In this document: positions 1 to 11,099 of the stretch, in pieces
Position numbering within the stretch: the stretch's first letter is position 1
How the letters are laid out: every line of letters starts with the position of its first letter
Assembly: GCA_015832175.1 (NCBI GenBank)
Contig: WJXW01000001.1
Coordinates: 3,782,001-3,846,000, forward strand
Direction: 5' to 3'
DNA from: Paraphaeosphaeria minitans
Taxonomy: Eukaryota; Ascomycota; Dothideomycetes; Pleosporales; Didymosphaeriaceae
DNA length: 64,000 bases
Program-made: the position numbers and the translations under genes
Notes under the pieces: generated by a model
Seen by the model: only the letters and a program-made list of their open reading frames with translations
Told to the model about the DNA's origin: nothing
Databases searched by the model: none

Positions 1-1677
1 TGCTTTATCCCCCTTCTTTAGCTAAGGTGCTATTTTTTATTTTTAATTTTAGTATAAGATTAATTGCTACTAAGCTTTCTTAAGATTTTCTTAGAGTTAT
101 TAGTGTATTTTCTTTATATTTTCTACTATATCTATAGCTTCTTTTGCTTTAATTGTTGTAGGAAATTATTAGTTAAAGAGATATAGGTGTCTTCTATAGT
201 TTACATAGAATAGTGTATGTCCTAATACTGCTAATACTTTATTATTATAAGCTAACTATGCTATAGGTAGTAATAAAACCTAGTTATTCTTCTAACTGTT
301 GCAGTAAATGCGTAGGTACGTTTCTATAGTTTAGTTTGTATATTCTATCTATCTGTCTATTTATAGATAGTAAGCTGTTAATAGTTTTTGTTTCATTCTA
401 AGCAGTGCTATAAGCGTTGTTTAATAATTTAACGTGAAGAGCTTATCTCTATCGCTAATAATTATTTTTAGGATTCTATAGTGTCTAACTAGTTAGTCTA
501 GGATAAGAAAAGTGAGTTCCTTTACTATTATTCTTTTAAGACATAGAATAAGCTTAATATACTTAGTTAGTTAGCAGACTATTACTAGTATACTATTGTA
601 TTTAATTCCTATTATAGGATCCTTAGAGTTTAGAATTCCTATAACAAAATTTATAGCAATATCTTCCTATAGTGCTATTAGTATTCTAATTGCTTACATC
701 TCTCTATATTTAAAATATATACTATGTTTATTTCTCTAGTATTCTGTATATTTATAGATATAAGTTATTACAGTTTCCTTAATTCCTTTAAAGGTGTAAT
801 TCCTTTAGATAAGTTCTATTATCTTTGTAATGCCTAGGTGTCCGTACATAGGGTTATTATAGTATTATTGGATAATCTTAGTCTGTAGATGTTCTAGAAC
901 TTCTTAGTTAATTACTAAAAGTTAATTTAGTTCTACTGTTAGCTTTAGAGATCTATCTTTAGCTTTGTAAAAGATTATAGAGAAGGTTTTTACCTTTTCT
1001 CCTGCTAGATTACTTTATTAGCTAAGAGCGTCTACTCTGCCATTTTCTTTCCTAGCTATATAGATAATTTTGAACTTATACTGCCTAGTGGTTTACAACT
1101 ATCTTTGTTATTATAGCGTAAATTCTTTTGTTGTTGTGAACCTTAAAAGGTTCTTATAATCTGTGTAAATTTCTAGTATTAAGTAACTAAGCGTATAAAT
1201 CTTTTAGTGCTTTAAGGCTTTAATAATAGCGTAGAGTTTTTTATTATATATATTATATTGTGTTTCAGCGTTATTAAATTTGCATAAGTAATAGGTAATT
1301 AGGTGCTATTTACTATTACGTTCTTATTTAGCGTAGGCGCCTAGCGTAAGATCGCTAGCGTTTGTTTTAAAGCGCAATAGTTCATCGCTTCTAAAATAAA
1401 TAAGAATAAGTTCTATAATACATGCTGTCTTAAAGAGTTAAAATAACATTCTGCACTTATCTATCTATTTAAAGGGTACGTCCTTCTTTATAAGATTTAT
1501 TAAAGGTATTGTAACTTTTACGTAATTTTAGATAAATTATTAATTAAATCTATAGAATCCTAAGAATTCTTAGATGTTTTTAGCTATCTTTAGTATTAGC
1601 CAGTTCTTAATGCATTTCACTTTACTTAGTGCTATCTTAATTTCTTCTATAGTAATAATATATCCTAGGAATTTAAG

Positions 1678-1899
1678 TTATTTAACGTTAAACTTACATT
1701 TCTTAAGTTTAATACAAAGGTATACTTTGTCTAGTGCTTCTAGTACTATCTGTATATGCTTAGTGTGGTCTAATTTGTTTTTAAAAAAGACGAGGATATC
1801 GTCTATATACGCAATAATAAATATGTCTAGATATTTGCAGAGTATGTTGTTAATAAGTGCTATAAAAGCTGCTAGTGCATTTGTAAGTCTAAATAGCAT
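1678..1899 (-). pseudogene. Gypsy reverse transcriptase fragment (YIDD box)
   Basis: An open stretch of 73 codons reads as the palm core of a Ty3/Gypsy reverse transcriptase. It begins MLFRLTNALAAF (family form MPFGLTNAPATF), continues to YIDDILVFFKN with the catalytic Asp pair intact, and ends KLKKCKFNVK (family form LEKCEFHV). The flanking frame is broken by RIP-type stops, so this is a remnant and not a gene. The sister copy near 19740 has lost the second catalytic Asp (YIDN). Confidence 0.88.
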
Positions 1900-4822
1900 A
1901 ACTTTATACTTAAATAGTCTATAGTGTAATTAAAACGCTGTTTTCTATTCTTTACCTTTCTTAATTTGTATAAGGTAGTAACCATCTCTTAGATCTATTA
2001 TTATAAATATCTTAGCTTAAGATAGTTAATCTTGTAACTCTGTAATGTTTAGTAGTAGATATTAGTTCTTTATTATTATGTTATTAAGTTATTAGTAGTT
2101 AATATATAGTTTATCTAATCTATCTTTTTTCTTAATAAACATAAAAGGGCTTACTACTAGTGACTTTAATAGTTGTATATATTCTTTCTCAAGGTTTATT
2201 TTAATAAAATTACGTTCTTTAAGGAGTTCTTCTCCTGTCTTACTATATAGTAGTCCAAAGGGTGGCGTCTTCTCTTCTTCTAGGTCTATTATAAGATCCT
2301 AGGGTTAATGTTCTAGTAGGTTTGCTTTTCTTTCCTTTTCTGTAAATATATATATCTATTTCCTGTACTCTCTTAGTAAGGTAAGGGGTGTGCTATTATC
2401 CTCTTTCTTACACTTTTTAACCTAGTAGTTCCTACTAGCGTCTGCCAAGGTGTGCTTCTATTTTTTAACTATCTATTGTAGTATTATGTTATTAATAACT
2501 CCCTTATCTACTATTATTTTTAGTTAATATGTAGGCTTTACTTATAATATATAATTATAGCGTTTACATAATATTTTCTTTATACCCTAGTTAATTTGTA
2601 AGTTGTGTATTGTTAACTAAGGTAATCCTAAGACTAACTTATACTTAGATCCTAGTAAGACATCTAAGGTAAGTTCCTTTCTATGTCCTTAGACTATTAT
2701 TATGGTAGTAACCTCCTAGTATATTTAAAGTGTCTTAGGCATTAGGGATCTATTCGCGATATAGATAATATAGGGTACTTCTTTCTCTAATATTATAAGT
2801 CCTGCTTATTTTACTATCTAATAAGATATAAAGTTCCTTTCTACTCCTAAGTCTATAAGAGCTTAAGCCTATATTCCTTTAAGCTATACTAGTAGCTTAA
2901 CTAATACTATGCTTACTATAGCATTTAATTTAATAAAGGCGTTTTCTTATCTAAGTTTAGGCCTAAAAAAGACATCTATCTATATAGGTTGTAGTTGAGT
3001 TCTAGTGCCTAGTATGCGTTTCTAAGCATCTGCTTCTGTTATTATTCTTAAGTATATAGCTTGTATAAATTGTCTTCTTTTTCTTCCTATAAGGATGTTC
3101 TTCTGTTTTTCCTCCTACAGTTTTTACTATTCCTGTGTACTAGTTAAATTAGTAGTTCTATTATTACTTCTTACGTAGGGCAGTTTATAAAGCTGTCTAA
3201 ATGTTTGGCTATATAGTAGTATTTATAGTCTTAGTTTAGATACGTGTACTAGTACAGTTATATATAGTCTCTATTAATAAGTATATTATAGTATTTATTG
3301 CCCTTTAGTGTAAGGTAAGGAAAGTATTTTACTTATTATTTATTCTAGAGGTGTTTGTTATAAGCTGTAATAGGGTAGTCTGTCTATATCTATTTATAGC
3401 GTAATTTCCTTCTAAGTTGTTTCTTATTCTCCTCTTTCTTTGTCTTATATTATGCATATATTAGTTCTTCGCAATGCGTCCACATATAGAATTAGTGTAT
3501 AGGATTTTAGTAGTCTAGATAGTACTTTAGTACGTAGTCTAACTTCTTATTATTATAGGGTTGTATTTCTTTTAGTGCCTAGTGGGGTTCTATGTAGTCC
3601 TAAACATTTAGTTTATACTTAGGTGATATAGGGTTATTTTCTTCTTACCTACTTTGTGGGTAAAGAGTAGGAGATCTTAGTATCTCTTCTATGTTTTCTG
3701 TGTTATAGTATACATTAGAGTCATCTTCTAGATCTTTGTATAGTTATAAGTTAGGTGAATCTAATTACTTACTTTACTCTAGTATAACGCGTTAGTAACT
3801 AAATAGCGTTATAATAACTTCCTCTTCCTTATTAGGTTCTTAGTCCTTAATAGTTAGTATATTTAACTTAGTTTAATAGACTTTGTTCTTTAATCTCTAG
3901 TTTCTAGCTATATGGCCTAGTTTACTATATGTAAAGCATTTATAGGTCTTAGTTATTAGTTATTAACTTCTATTAGAGACGCATTTGTTAGGCTACTTAG
4001 GGCCTATTCTTCCTCCTTTTCCTTTGCCTAAGTAGTTAAACTAGACATCTTCTATTAGTTTATATCTCTAGTAGTTCCTTAGCTGTTGCTTTTAGATAAT
4101 TCTAATAGGGTTCTTATAAACTACTTTTGCTAGTTGTCTAAAGCTTATTACTTTAGGGTTTTAGTAGAGCTCCTATTGCAGTAAAAACTACTCTTTATTA
4201 ATTCTAATAGTTTCTTTATATAGTTCTTTAAGGTTAGTAATTTATATACTACTACGTAAGAGTTCTTTACGTAGTTTCTATTTAAGTCTTTATTTGTACA
4301 TATTCTAAAGAGATTTATTATTCTAGTTAAGTTATATAGCATATCTGCAAAACTTAGCTATATACTTAGCTACTAATTATTTCTAAGTTATAGTCTAAAT
4401 CTTTGCTTTTGTAATAGAGTTTTTATTAGTAATTCTAAAGAGTTGCTTAAGGTATTTCTTAAAGTTATTATAATCTTTAATAATATTAACTGCATTAGCG
4501 TGCTTATTTATGTAATTATTGTTATTGTTATTGTGGTCTATTCCTAGGTACTTTTTAAGGTAGGGATAAATCTATAATTCTATATCTCCTCGTATATATA
4601 TTACTGCGAAGATAACCTTCTTTTTGTCTTTAAGGGGTTTATCTAAGTTAAAGAAGTAGAGGTCTAACTAGAGAATTTTAACGTTAGTTTAAAATTATTT
4701 ACTAAAGTAGAGATTAGGTTTATACACCTTACTACTATCCTTTATAGGAGTAATTTTAGCAGCACCTAAAGCTGTAAAAGAGGTAGGAGTTTATAAAGTA
4801 CTTATGTTAAGGGTGTTTAAGA

Positions 4823-5278
4823 TATTAAATCTAAGAGGATAGCTAGTCCTAAAAGGTTAAGGTTAGTTCTTAGGCAGGAGTACTTATAGAAGGTAGAAGG
4901 TCTTATTAATATAATAGTATCTTACAAAGTGTAATAAGTTAACAATTTAGTCTACTAGAATCTAAATAATAGATTAATAAATAGATTAAATATAAGTATA
5001 AGAAGCTTATTCTTACGTTCCTATATACTAAGTAGTCCCACACATCCTAGAATCCTATATGTCCTAGAGTCCCATATGTCCTAGAGTCCTATATGTCCTA
5101 GAGTCCTGTGTGGGCGAGTCCCACGCGTCCTAGAGTTCCTGTATAGGTGAGGCCTGTGCGGTCCTTAGGACCTTTAGGACCTGTAACCTGTTACCTAACT
5201 GCCTAGTTAGCTAACTCTAGAGGACTAGTGGTCTAATAAGCTCGTGTCCTGCTGTTCGCGCGCGGCCGGATCCTAACA
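4823..5278 (-). repeat. LTR-B, 5' LTR of Gypsy-B1 (456 bp)
   Basis: Starts TATTAAATCTAAGAGG (from TGTTAAAT) and ends GGATCCTAACA. It has the same 456 bp length as the LTRs at 16487-16942 and 32660-33115. Near 5045-5105 it carries an 18-bp tandem motif built on TCCTAGAGTCC. This copy is less RIP-damaged at its right end (gcgcgcggccggatcc) than its relatives. Confidence 0.9.
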
Positions 5279-5286
5279 GATTAGTG

Positions 5287-5508
5287 GACTAATTACTTAA
5301 AGTATATAGGAACGTAAGAATGTGCTCTCTATACTTATATTTAATCTGTTTATTAATCTATTATTTAGATTCTAGTAGACTAAATTATTAACTTATTACA
5401 CTTTATTAAAATACTAATATATTAATAAGACCTTCCACCTTTCGTAAGTACTCCTACCTAAGAACCAACCTTAACCCTTTAGGACTAGCTATCCTCTGGG
5501 ATTTAACA
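5287..5508 (+). repeat. Inverted, truncated LTR-B fragment
   Basis: Reverse complement of the first ~220 bp of LTR-B, ending ATTTAACA at 5508, which is the outer LTR terminus. It abuts the intact LTR of Gypsy-B1 in the opposite orientation. This suggests that B1 inserted into an older LTR-B copy, the rest of which would lie beyond B1 outside the window. Confidence 0.75.
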
Positions 5509-5540
5509 ACACTTTAACACTAGTGTTAATTATAATTAGT

Positions 5541-6180
5541 ACTAGATAGACTAGACCACTCTTACCTTTAAACGCTATAAAAGGGATAATCTAGCTAGTA
5601 TATCGCACGAGGCCCTAGAAGTAATAATTAATAAGTTTACTTTAGCCTAAAGGGCTCTTAGACAAGACTTTAGTAGTAAACTATAACTATACACAACTAT
5701 TATATAAATATACTGCGGCTATCCTAACCTTAAATAAGCTATGTTTAACCTTAAAAATATAGTAAAAGGCTTACTTAGTAACTTTTGTGCGTTACTCTAA
5801 GTTACTAAAGATAGGAAGAAGTTATAGTTCTTTTAAGATAGTAAAAAGGTGTACTACACTAATTAATAATACAATAATCCTAATTACATAAAAAGATCTA
5901 GCCCCTCTAGAAGTAGAATAACTTTTAGACTAAAAAAAAAGAGTAACTTTAGAAGATTAAGCTCTTATATAAAGTAGAAATGCTTTATGTGCTATAAAGA
6001 AGGATATTAGTCTACTAACTATCTACTAAAGGATACCTAGCGAGCTAGAAGGTAATATATATTATTATATACTAATTTCTATAAATATAAACCCTCTACT
6101 ATAGATATACAAGTATATATTCTTAACTTTAAAAGAGAGCTAGAGGATAAAGACTATTACACAAAAGAAGAAGAAGATAA
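5541..6180 (+). pseudogene. Copia-A gag remnant with zinc knuckle
   Basis: From 5981 the plus strand reads CFMCYKEGY, stop, STNY. This matches the Copia knuckle pattern CxxC-x3-G-C-x-S-x-x-H, with the third Cys and the His altered to Tyr and the Trp codon to TAG, all G-to-A changes on this strand. Acidic residues follow near 6125-6180. Stops occur throughout. The same segment appears in reverse in the three nested Copia-A copies. Confidence 0.72.
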
Positions 6181-6603
6181 ATAAGACTAATAGAGTAATA
6201 AAGAAGAAATATAGAAGGCTACCTTATACCTTACTTCTACTATATACCTTTATCGTATAACTAGGAGATATCTTTCTATACCTACTTACTAAGACCTAGC
6301 GCTAAGTATTATATTACTTAATACCCCACCTTCTATTTACGCATAGGACATATACCTAGAAAGAGCCTTATTACGTAATACAACTCTACTACTATATAAA
6401 GGGGTAAGGTAAGAACTAAGTAGGTTAGCTATTACTATTTATTTGCATAAGAGTAGGTGTAAAAAGGACCTCTACTATATAGTAATACTATACCTACCTT
6501 ACAACCTGTTCTAATAGGGGAAGGCTAACTATATAAATAGAGAAGAATAAGAAAAGGAAGTGAATAATAGATATAAGCTATTATATAAAAGAAAAGTTGC
6601 TAG

Positions 6604-6841
6604 TATTTATATAGTTTATTATATAAATAGCACTAAGTAAAATAGGGGCCTACCTACCTATAGGGACCTACACAAGGACCCACTACTTAGGTTAGCGCTA
6701 AGAGGCAGAGACTTTATAAAGCCCTTAGTGCCCCTTTGTATAATAGACTAGACGTAATTAATTAAACCTACTTCTTACCCTTTGTATAATAGTATACTAT
6801 TAACCCTTAAATGCTTAATTATAGATTAAGCTAAACCTATA
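6604..6841 (+). repeat. LTR-A, short form (238 bp), plus orientation
   Basis: Starts TATTTATATAG (from TGTCTATATAG) and ends GCTAAACCTATA. It contains one copy of the 74-bp internal unit that is duplicated in the 312-bp LTRs. It is flanked left by the element tail and right by the leader, so it looks like an LTR shared by two tandem units. Confidence 0.82.
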
Positions 6842-7054
6842 CTATTTAGTGGTTAATTCTAATTAACTATAAACTAGTAAGGTCTAAAGATAGAGTACGT
6901 TATAAGCTGGATACATAGGCTCTATATTATTACCTTTACTAGAGATTAAATTTTAGATTATATAATAAGTAGAAACAAACCGCGCATATTTATAAGGAGT
7001 TAGATAATCTAGTCTAAGCTATTTTATAATAAAGAAACGAGATAGTAAACCCCC

Positions 7055-7195
7055 TTATAACCCTAAAAAACACGTCGCATAATTAAACCAGCAATAACTA
7101 AACGTAAACACGTTACACGATTAAACTAGTAACAACTAAATGTAAACACGTTGCATAATTAAACTAGTGACAACTAAATATAGACACGTCGAATA
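7055..7195 (+). repeat. ~41-bp tandem repeats in the Copia-A leader
   Basis: About 3.5 copies of a unit containing ACACGT(T/C)GCATAATTAAAC and AACAACTAAA. The same array appears in reverse at about 10180-10315 (A1), 29470-29560 (A3) and 33710-33805 (A2), so it is an inherited part of the leader or early gag of this family. Confidence 0.75.
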
Positions 7196-7452
7196 ACTAA
7201 GAAAGATAATAATAATAATATAGCCTTAAGACTAGGAGACTTTCTAGAGGAACTATAACCTAAGGACGTCGCACAATAATTAATACTACCTCCTTAGTAA
7301 AAAGATAAAGTAATATAGCTTTAATAAGTAGACAAAGTAATAAATATTAAGGCTATTACCTTAAGAGGAGAGATTACACAAAAGTACTAAATAGATAGAG
7401 TAGATCTACACAGCTACCTACCCCCTTCTCTAAAATAGCTAAACACTTATAT

Positions 7453-7764
7453 TATAGGTTTGGCTTAATCTGTAATTAAGCATTTAAGGGTTAATAGTAT
7501 ACTATTAAGTAAAGGGTAAAAAGTAGGTTTAATTAATTACGTCTTGTCTATTATATAAAGGGGCACTAAGGACCTTATAAAGTCTCTACCTCTTAGCGCT
7601 AACCTAAGCAGTAGGTCCTTATGCGGGTCCTTATAGGTAAGTAAGGCCTTATAAAGTCTCTACCTCTTAGCGCTAACCTAAGTAGTGGGTCCTTGTGTAG
7701 GTCCCTATAGGTAGGTAGGCCCCTATTTTACTTAGTGCTATTTATATAATAAACTATATAAATA
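7453..7764 (-). repeat. LTR-A, long form, 3' LTR of Copia-A1
   Basis: 312 bp, from TATAGGTTTGGC to TATAAATA (TG...CA ends mutated by RIP). It holds two tandem copies of the 74-bp unit that contains CTCTTAGCGCTAACCTAAG. Paired with the LTR at 34292-34605. Confidence 0.8.
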
Positions 7765-8281
7765 CTAGCAACTTTTCTTTTATGTATTAGCTTATATCTA
7801 TTATATACTTTCTTTTCTTATTCTTCTCTATCTATATAGTTAGCCTTCCCCTATTAGAACAGGTTATAAGGTAGGTATAGTATTACTATATAGTAGAGGT
7901 CTTATTTACACCTACTCTTGTGTAAATAAGTAGTAATAGCTAACCTACTTAGTTCTTACCTTACCCCTTTATATAGTAGTAGAGTTATATTACGTAATAA
8001 GGCTTTTTCTAGGTATATGTCCTATGCGTAAATAGAAGGTAGGGTATTAAGTAATATAATACTTAGCGCTAGGTCTTAGTAAGTAGGTATAAAAGGATGT
8101 CTCCTAGTCGTGCAATAAAGGTATATAGTAGAAGTAAAGTATAAAGTAGTCTTTTATACTTCTTCTTTATTACTCTATTAGTTTTATTTATCTTCCTCCT
8201 TTTTTATGTAATAGTTTTTATCCTCTAGCTATCTTTTAAAGTTAAAAATATATACTTATATATCTATAGTAAAAGGTTTAT

Positions 8282-8593
8282 TATCTATATAGTTTATTGT
8301 ACAAATAGCACTAAGTGAAATAGGGGCCTACCTACCTATAGGGACCTACACAAGGACCTACTACTTAGGTTAGCGCTAAGAGGCAGAGACTTTATAAGGC
8401 CCTACCTACCTATAAGGACCCGCACAAGGACCCACTGCTTAGGTTAGCGCTAAGAGGCAGAGACTTTATAAGGTCCTTAGTGCCCCTTTGTATAATAGAC
8501 TAGATGTAATTAATTAAACCTACTTCTTACCCTTTATATAATAGTATACTATTAACCCTTAAATGCTTAATTGCAGATTAAGCCAAACCAATA
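8282..8593 (+). repeat. Solo LTR-A (long form) inside Copia-A1
   Basis: A 312-bp LTR in the opposite orientation to its host element, TATCTATATAG to CCAAACCAATA. It is flanked by a perfect 5-bp target duplication TTTAT at 8277-8281 and 8594-8598. The uninterrupted target (GGTTTATATTTATAG) is visible at 15490 and 21258. The internal region was lost by LTR-LTR recombination. Confidence 0.88.
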
Positions 8594-10514
8594 TTTATAT
8601 TTATAGAAGTTAGTGTATAATAATATATATTGCCTTCTAGCTTACTAGGTATCCCTTAGTAGATAGTTAGTAGACTAGCATCCTTCTTTATAGTATATAA
8701 AGTATTTCTACTTTATATAAGAGCTTAAACTTCTAAAGTTACTTCTTTTTTTTAGTCTAAAGGTTAATCTACCTCTAGAGGGACTAGATCCTCTTATATA
8801 ATTATAATTATTATATTATTAATTAGTGTAATACGCCTTTTTACTATTTTAGAGAAACTATAACTTTTTTCTATCTTTAGTAACTTAGAGTAACGTATAA
8901 AGGTTACTAAGTAAGCCTTGTATTATATTTTTAGGGTTAAATATAGCTTATTTAAAGTTAGGATAGCTGTAGTATACTTATATAATAATAGTGTATAGTT
9001 ATAGTTTACTACTAAAGCCTTGTCTAAGAGCCCTTTAGGCTAAAGTAAGCTTATTAATTATTACTTCTAGGGCCTTATATAATATAGTAGCTAGATTATC
9101 CCTTTTATAATGTTTAAAGGTAAAAGTAGTCTAGTCTATCTAGTACTAATTATAATTAACACTAGTGTTAAAGTGCCTATTTAGTCTATTGTATAAGTTA
9201 TTCTATAAAAGTCCTAGTCTAATATTATGTAGGTAGTAGGTGCTCGCACAATTAGAAAGAATTCCTAAGAAAATGTTTATATACTAATTTTATAGTATGC
9301 CTAGCCTATAGCATAGTTCTCTAAAGATTTTTACTTTCTCTACTAGAATATTATACAGCCTACTAGTATAGTTATTCTCTTTACTCTAAGCCTTCTAAAA
9401 GAGGATAATCTTGTCTAGCTAGATATAAGTATAATCTTCTAGTTATTAAAGAGACTAAGAGTGTCTAGCCTCTTTATATAATATAGTTTATTAGGTAAAA
9501 ACTATCTAGGTTTCTAGCTGCTGCCACTAGTGTAGCTTTATATATAGTGTCTCTATATTTGCACGTATAGGAATAGGCCCTAGCTATGCTCTCTACATAT
9601 ATATATTGCCTACAGATAGTGTAGGTTGTATTATTAGGACTATGCGAAGTAGTTTAGGTTATAGTTATAATATTATTATATAAAGGGTCTATAGCTTATA
9701 GTTAAGCTATAACAGTTTAAAGAGTTTGTTTATACAAATGTCCTTTATTATAGTATTAGTAGTAATAAAGCCTTCTTTTATAAAAAAAGTAATAAGCTCT
9801 CTTTTACTATATAACTAATTTTATTAAAGGTTCTCTTCTTCTAGTTATTAAAATCTTTAGTAAAAGATAAGATTACCTCTTCACCTTTAAGACTACTTAC
9901 GCGATATTATGCAATTATATACACTATATAAATATTTAGCTATTTTGGAGAAAGGAGTAGGTAGCTGTGTAGATTTACTCTATCTATCTAGTACTTTTAT
10001 ATAATCTCTCCTTCTAAAGTAATAGCCTTAATGTTTATTACTTCCTTTACTTATTAAAGCTATATTGCTTTGCCTTCTTACTAAGGAGGTAGTATTAATT
10101 ATTACATAACGTTCTTAGGTTATAGTTCCTCTAGGAAGTCTTTTAGTTTTAAGGCTATATTATTATTATCTTTCTTAGTTATGTAACGTGTCTATATTTA
10201 GTTATTACTAGTTTAATTATACGACGTGTTTACGTTTAGTTATTACTAGTTTAATTATGTAACATGTTTACGTTTAGTTATTGCTAGTTTAATTATACAA
10301 CGTGTTTATTAGGATTATAAGGGGGTTTACTATCTCCTTTCTTTTCTATAGAATAGCTTAGACTAGATTATATAATTCTTTATAAATGTGCGCACTTTAT
10401 TTCTACTTATTATATAATTTAAAATTTAATCTCTAGTAAAAATAATAATATAGAGCCTACGTATCTAGCTTATAGGGCGCTCTATCTTTAGACCTTACTA
10501 GTTTATAGTTAATT

Positions 10515-10752
10515 TATTAGTTTGGCTTAATCTGCATTTAAGTATTTAAGGGTTAATAGTATACTATTGTGTAAAGGGTAAGAAGTAGGTTTAATTAATT
10601 ACATCTGGTCTATTATACAAAGGGACACTAAGGACCTTATAAAGTCTCTACCTCTTGGCGCTAACCTAAGTAGTGGGTCCTTGTGCGGGTCTTTATAGGT
10701 AGGTAGGCCCCTATTTTACTTAGTGCTATTTGTACAATAAACTATATAGACA
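10515..10752 (-). repeat. LTR-A, short form, 3' LTR of Copia-A2
   Basis: 238 bp from TATTAGTTTGGC to TATATAGACA, with a single copy of the 74-bp unit. The preceding TAATT matches the five bases after the partner LTR. Confidence 0.87.
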
Positions 10753-11099
10753 CTAGTAACTTTTCTTTTATGCAATAGCTTATATCTATTATACGCTTTC
10801 CCTTTCCTATTCTTCTCTATTTATATAGTTAGCCTTCCCCTATTAGAATAGGTTGTAAGGTAGGTGTAGTGTTGCTGTATAGTAGAGATCCTATTTACAC
10901 CTACTCTTATATAAATAAGTAGTAATAGCTAACTTACTTAGTTCTTACCCTACCCCCTTATATAGTAGTAGAGCTGTATCGTATAATAAAGCTCTTTCTA
11001 GGCATATGCCTTATACGCAAATAGAAAGTAGGGTGTTAAGTAATATAATATTTAGCGCTAGGTCTTAGTAAGTAGGTATAAAAGGATGTTTTCTAGCTT

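Larger units (their letters stand above)
1..5278 (-). mobile_element. Gypsy-B1: partial Ty3/Gypsy element, 3' end outside window
   Basis: Reads on the minus strand, with its 5' LTR at the right (4823-5278). Position 1 matches 17949 of the second copy (B2), so the chromodomain/antisense end lies outside the window. Recognisable remnants on the minus strand: RNase H near 1320-1390 (TDASDLALGAY-like in the sister copy), reverse transcriptase with YIDDILVF at about 1790-1815, a CCHC-like gag knuckle (KCFT...KLGHIAR) near 3905-3950, and a gag fragment of 64 codons at 4148-4342. Stops are scattered through all frames, so the copy is dead. Confidence 0.88.
5509..7452 (+). mobile_element. Copia-A0: plus-strand Copia-A fragments, pol-less
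   Basis: Plus-strand version of the Copia-A sequence seen in reverse at 8600-10510, 15490-16486, 20746-21505 and 28130-29902. Order: gag part (5509-6180) with a zinc knuckle, the short 3' tail (6180-6603), a 238-bp LTR (6604-6841), then the leader that normally follows a 5' LTR (6842-7452). One LTR therefore serves two units head to tail. The gag-to-tail junction near 6256-6270 lacks the ~4.2 kb pol region. Confidence 0.78.

Noticed and set aside
1574..1924. 116-codon plus-strand frame
   Set aside because: It is the shadow of the Gypsy reverse transcriptase remnant on the minus strand (YIDDILVF at 1790-1815).
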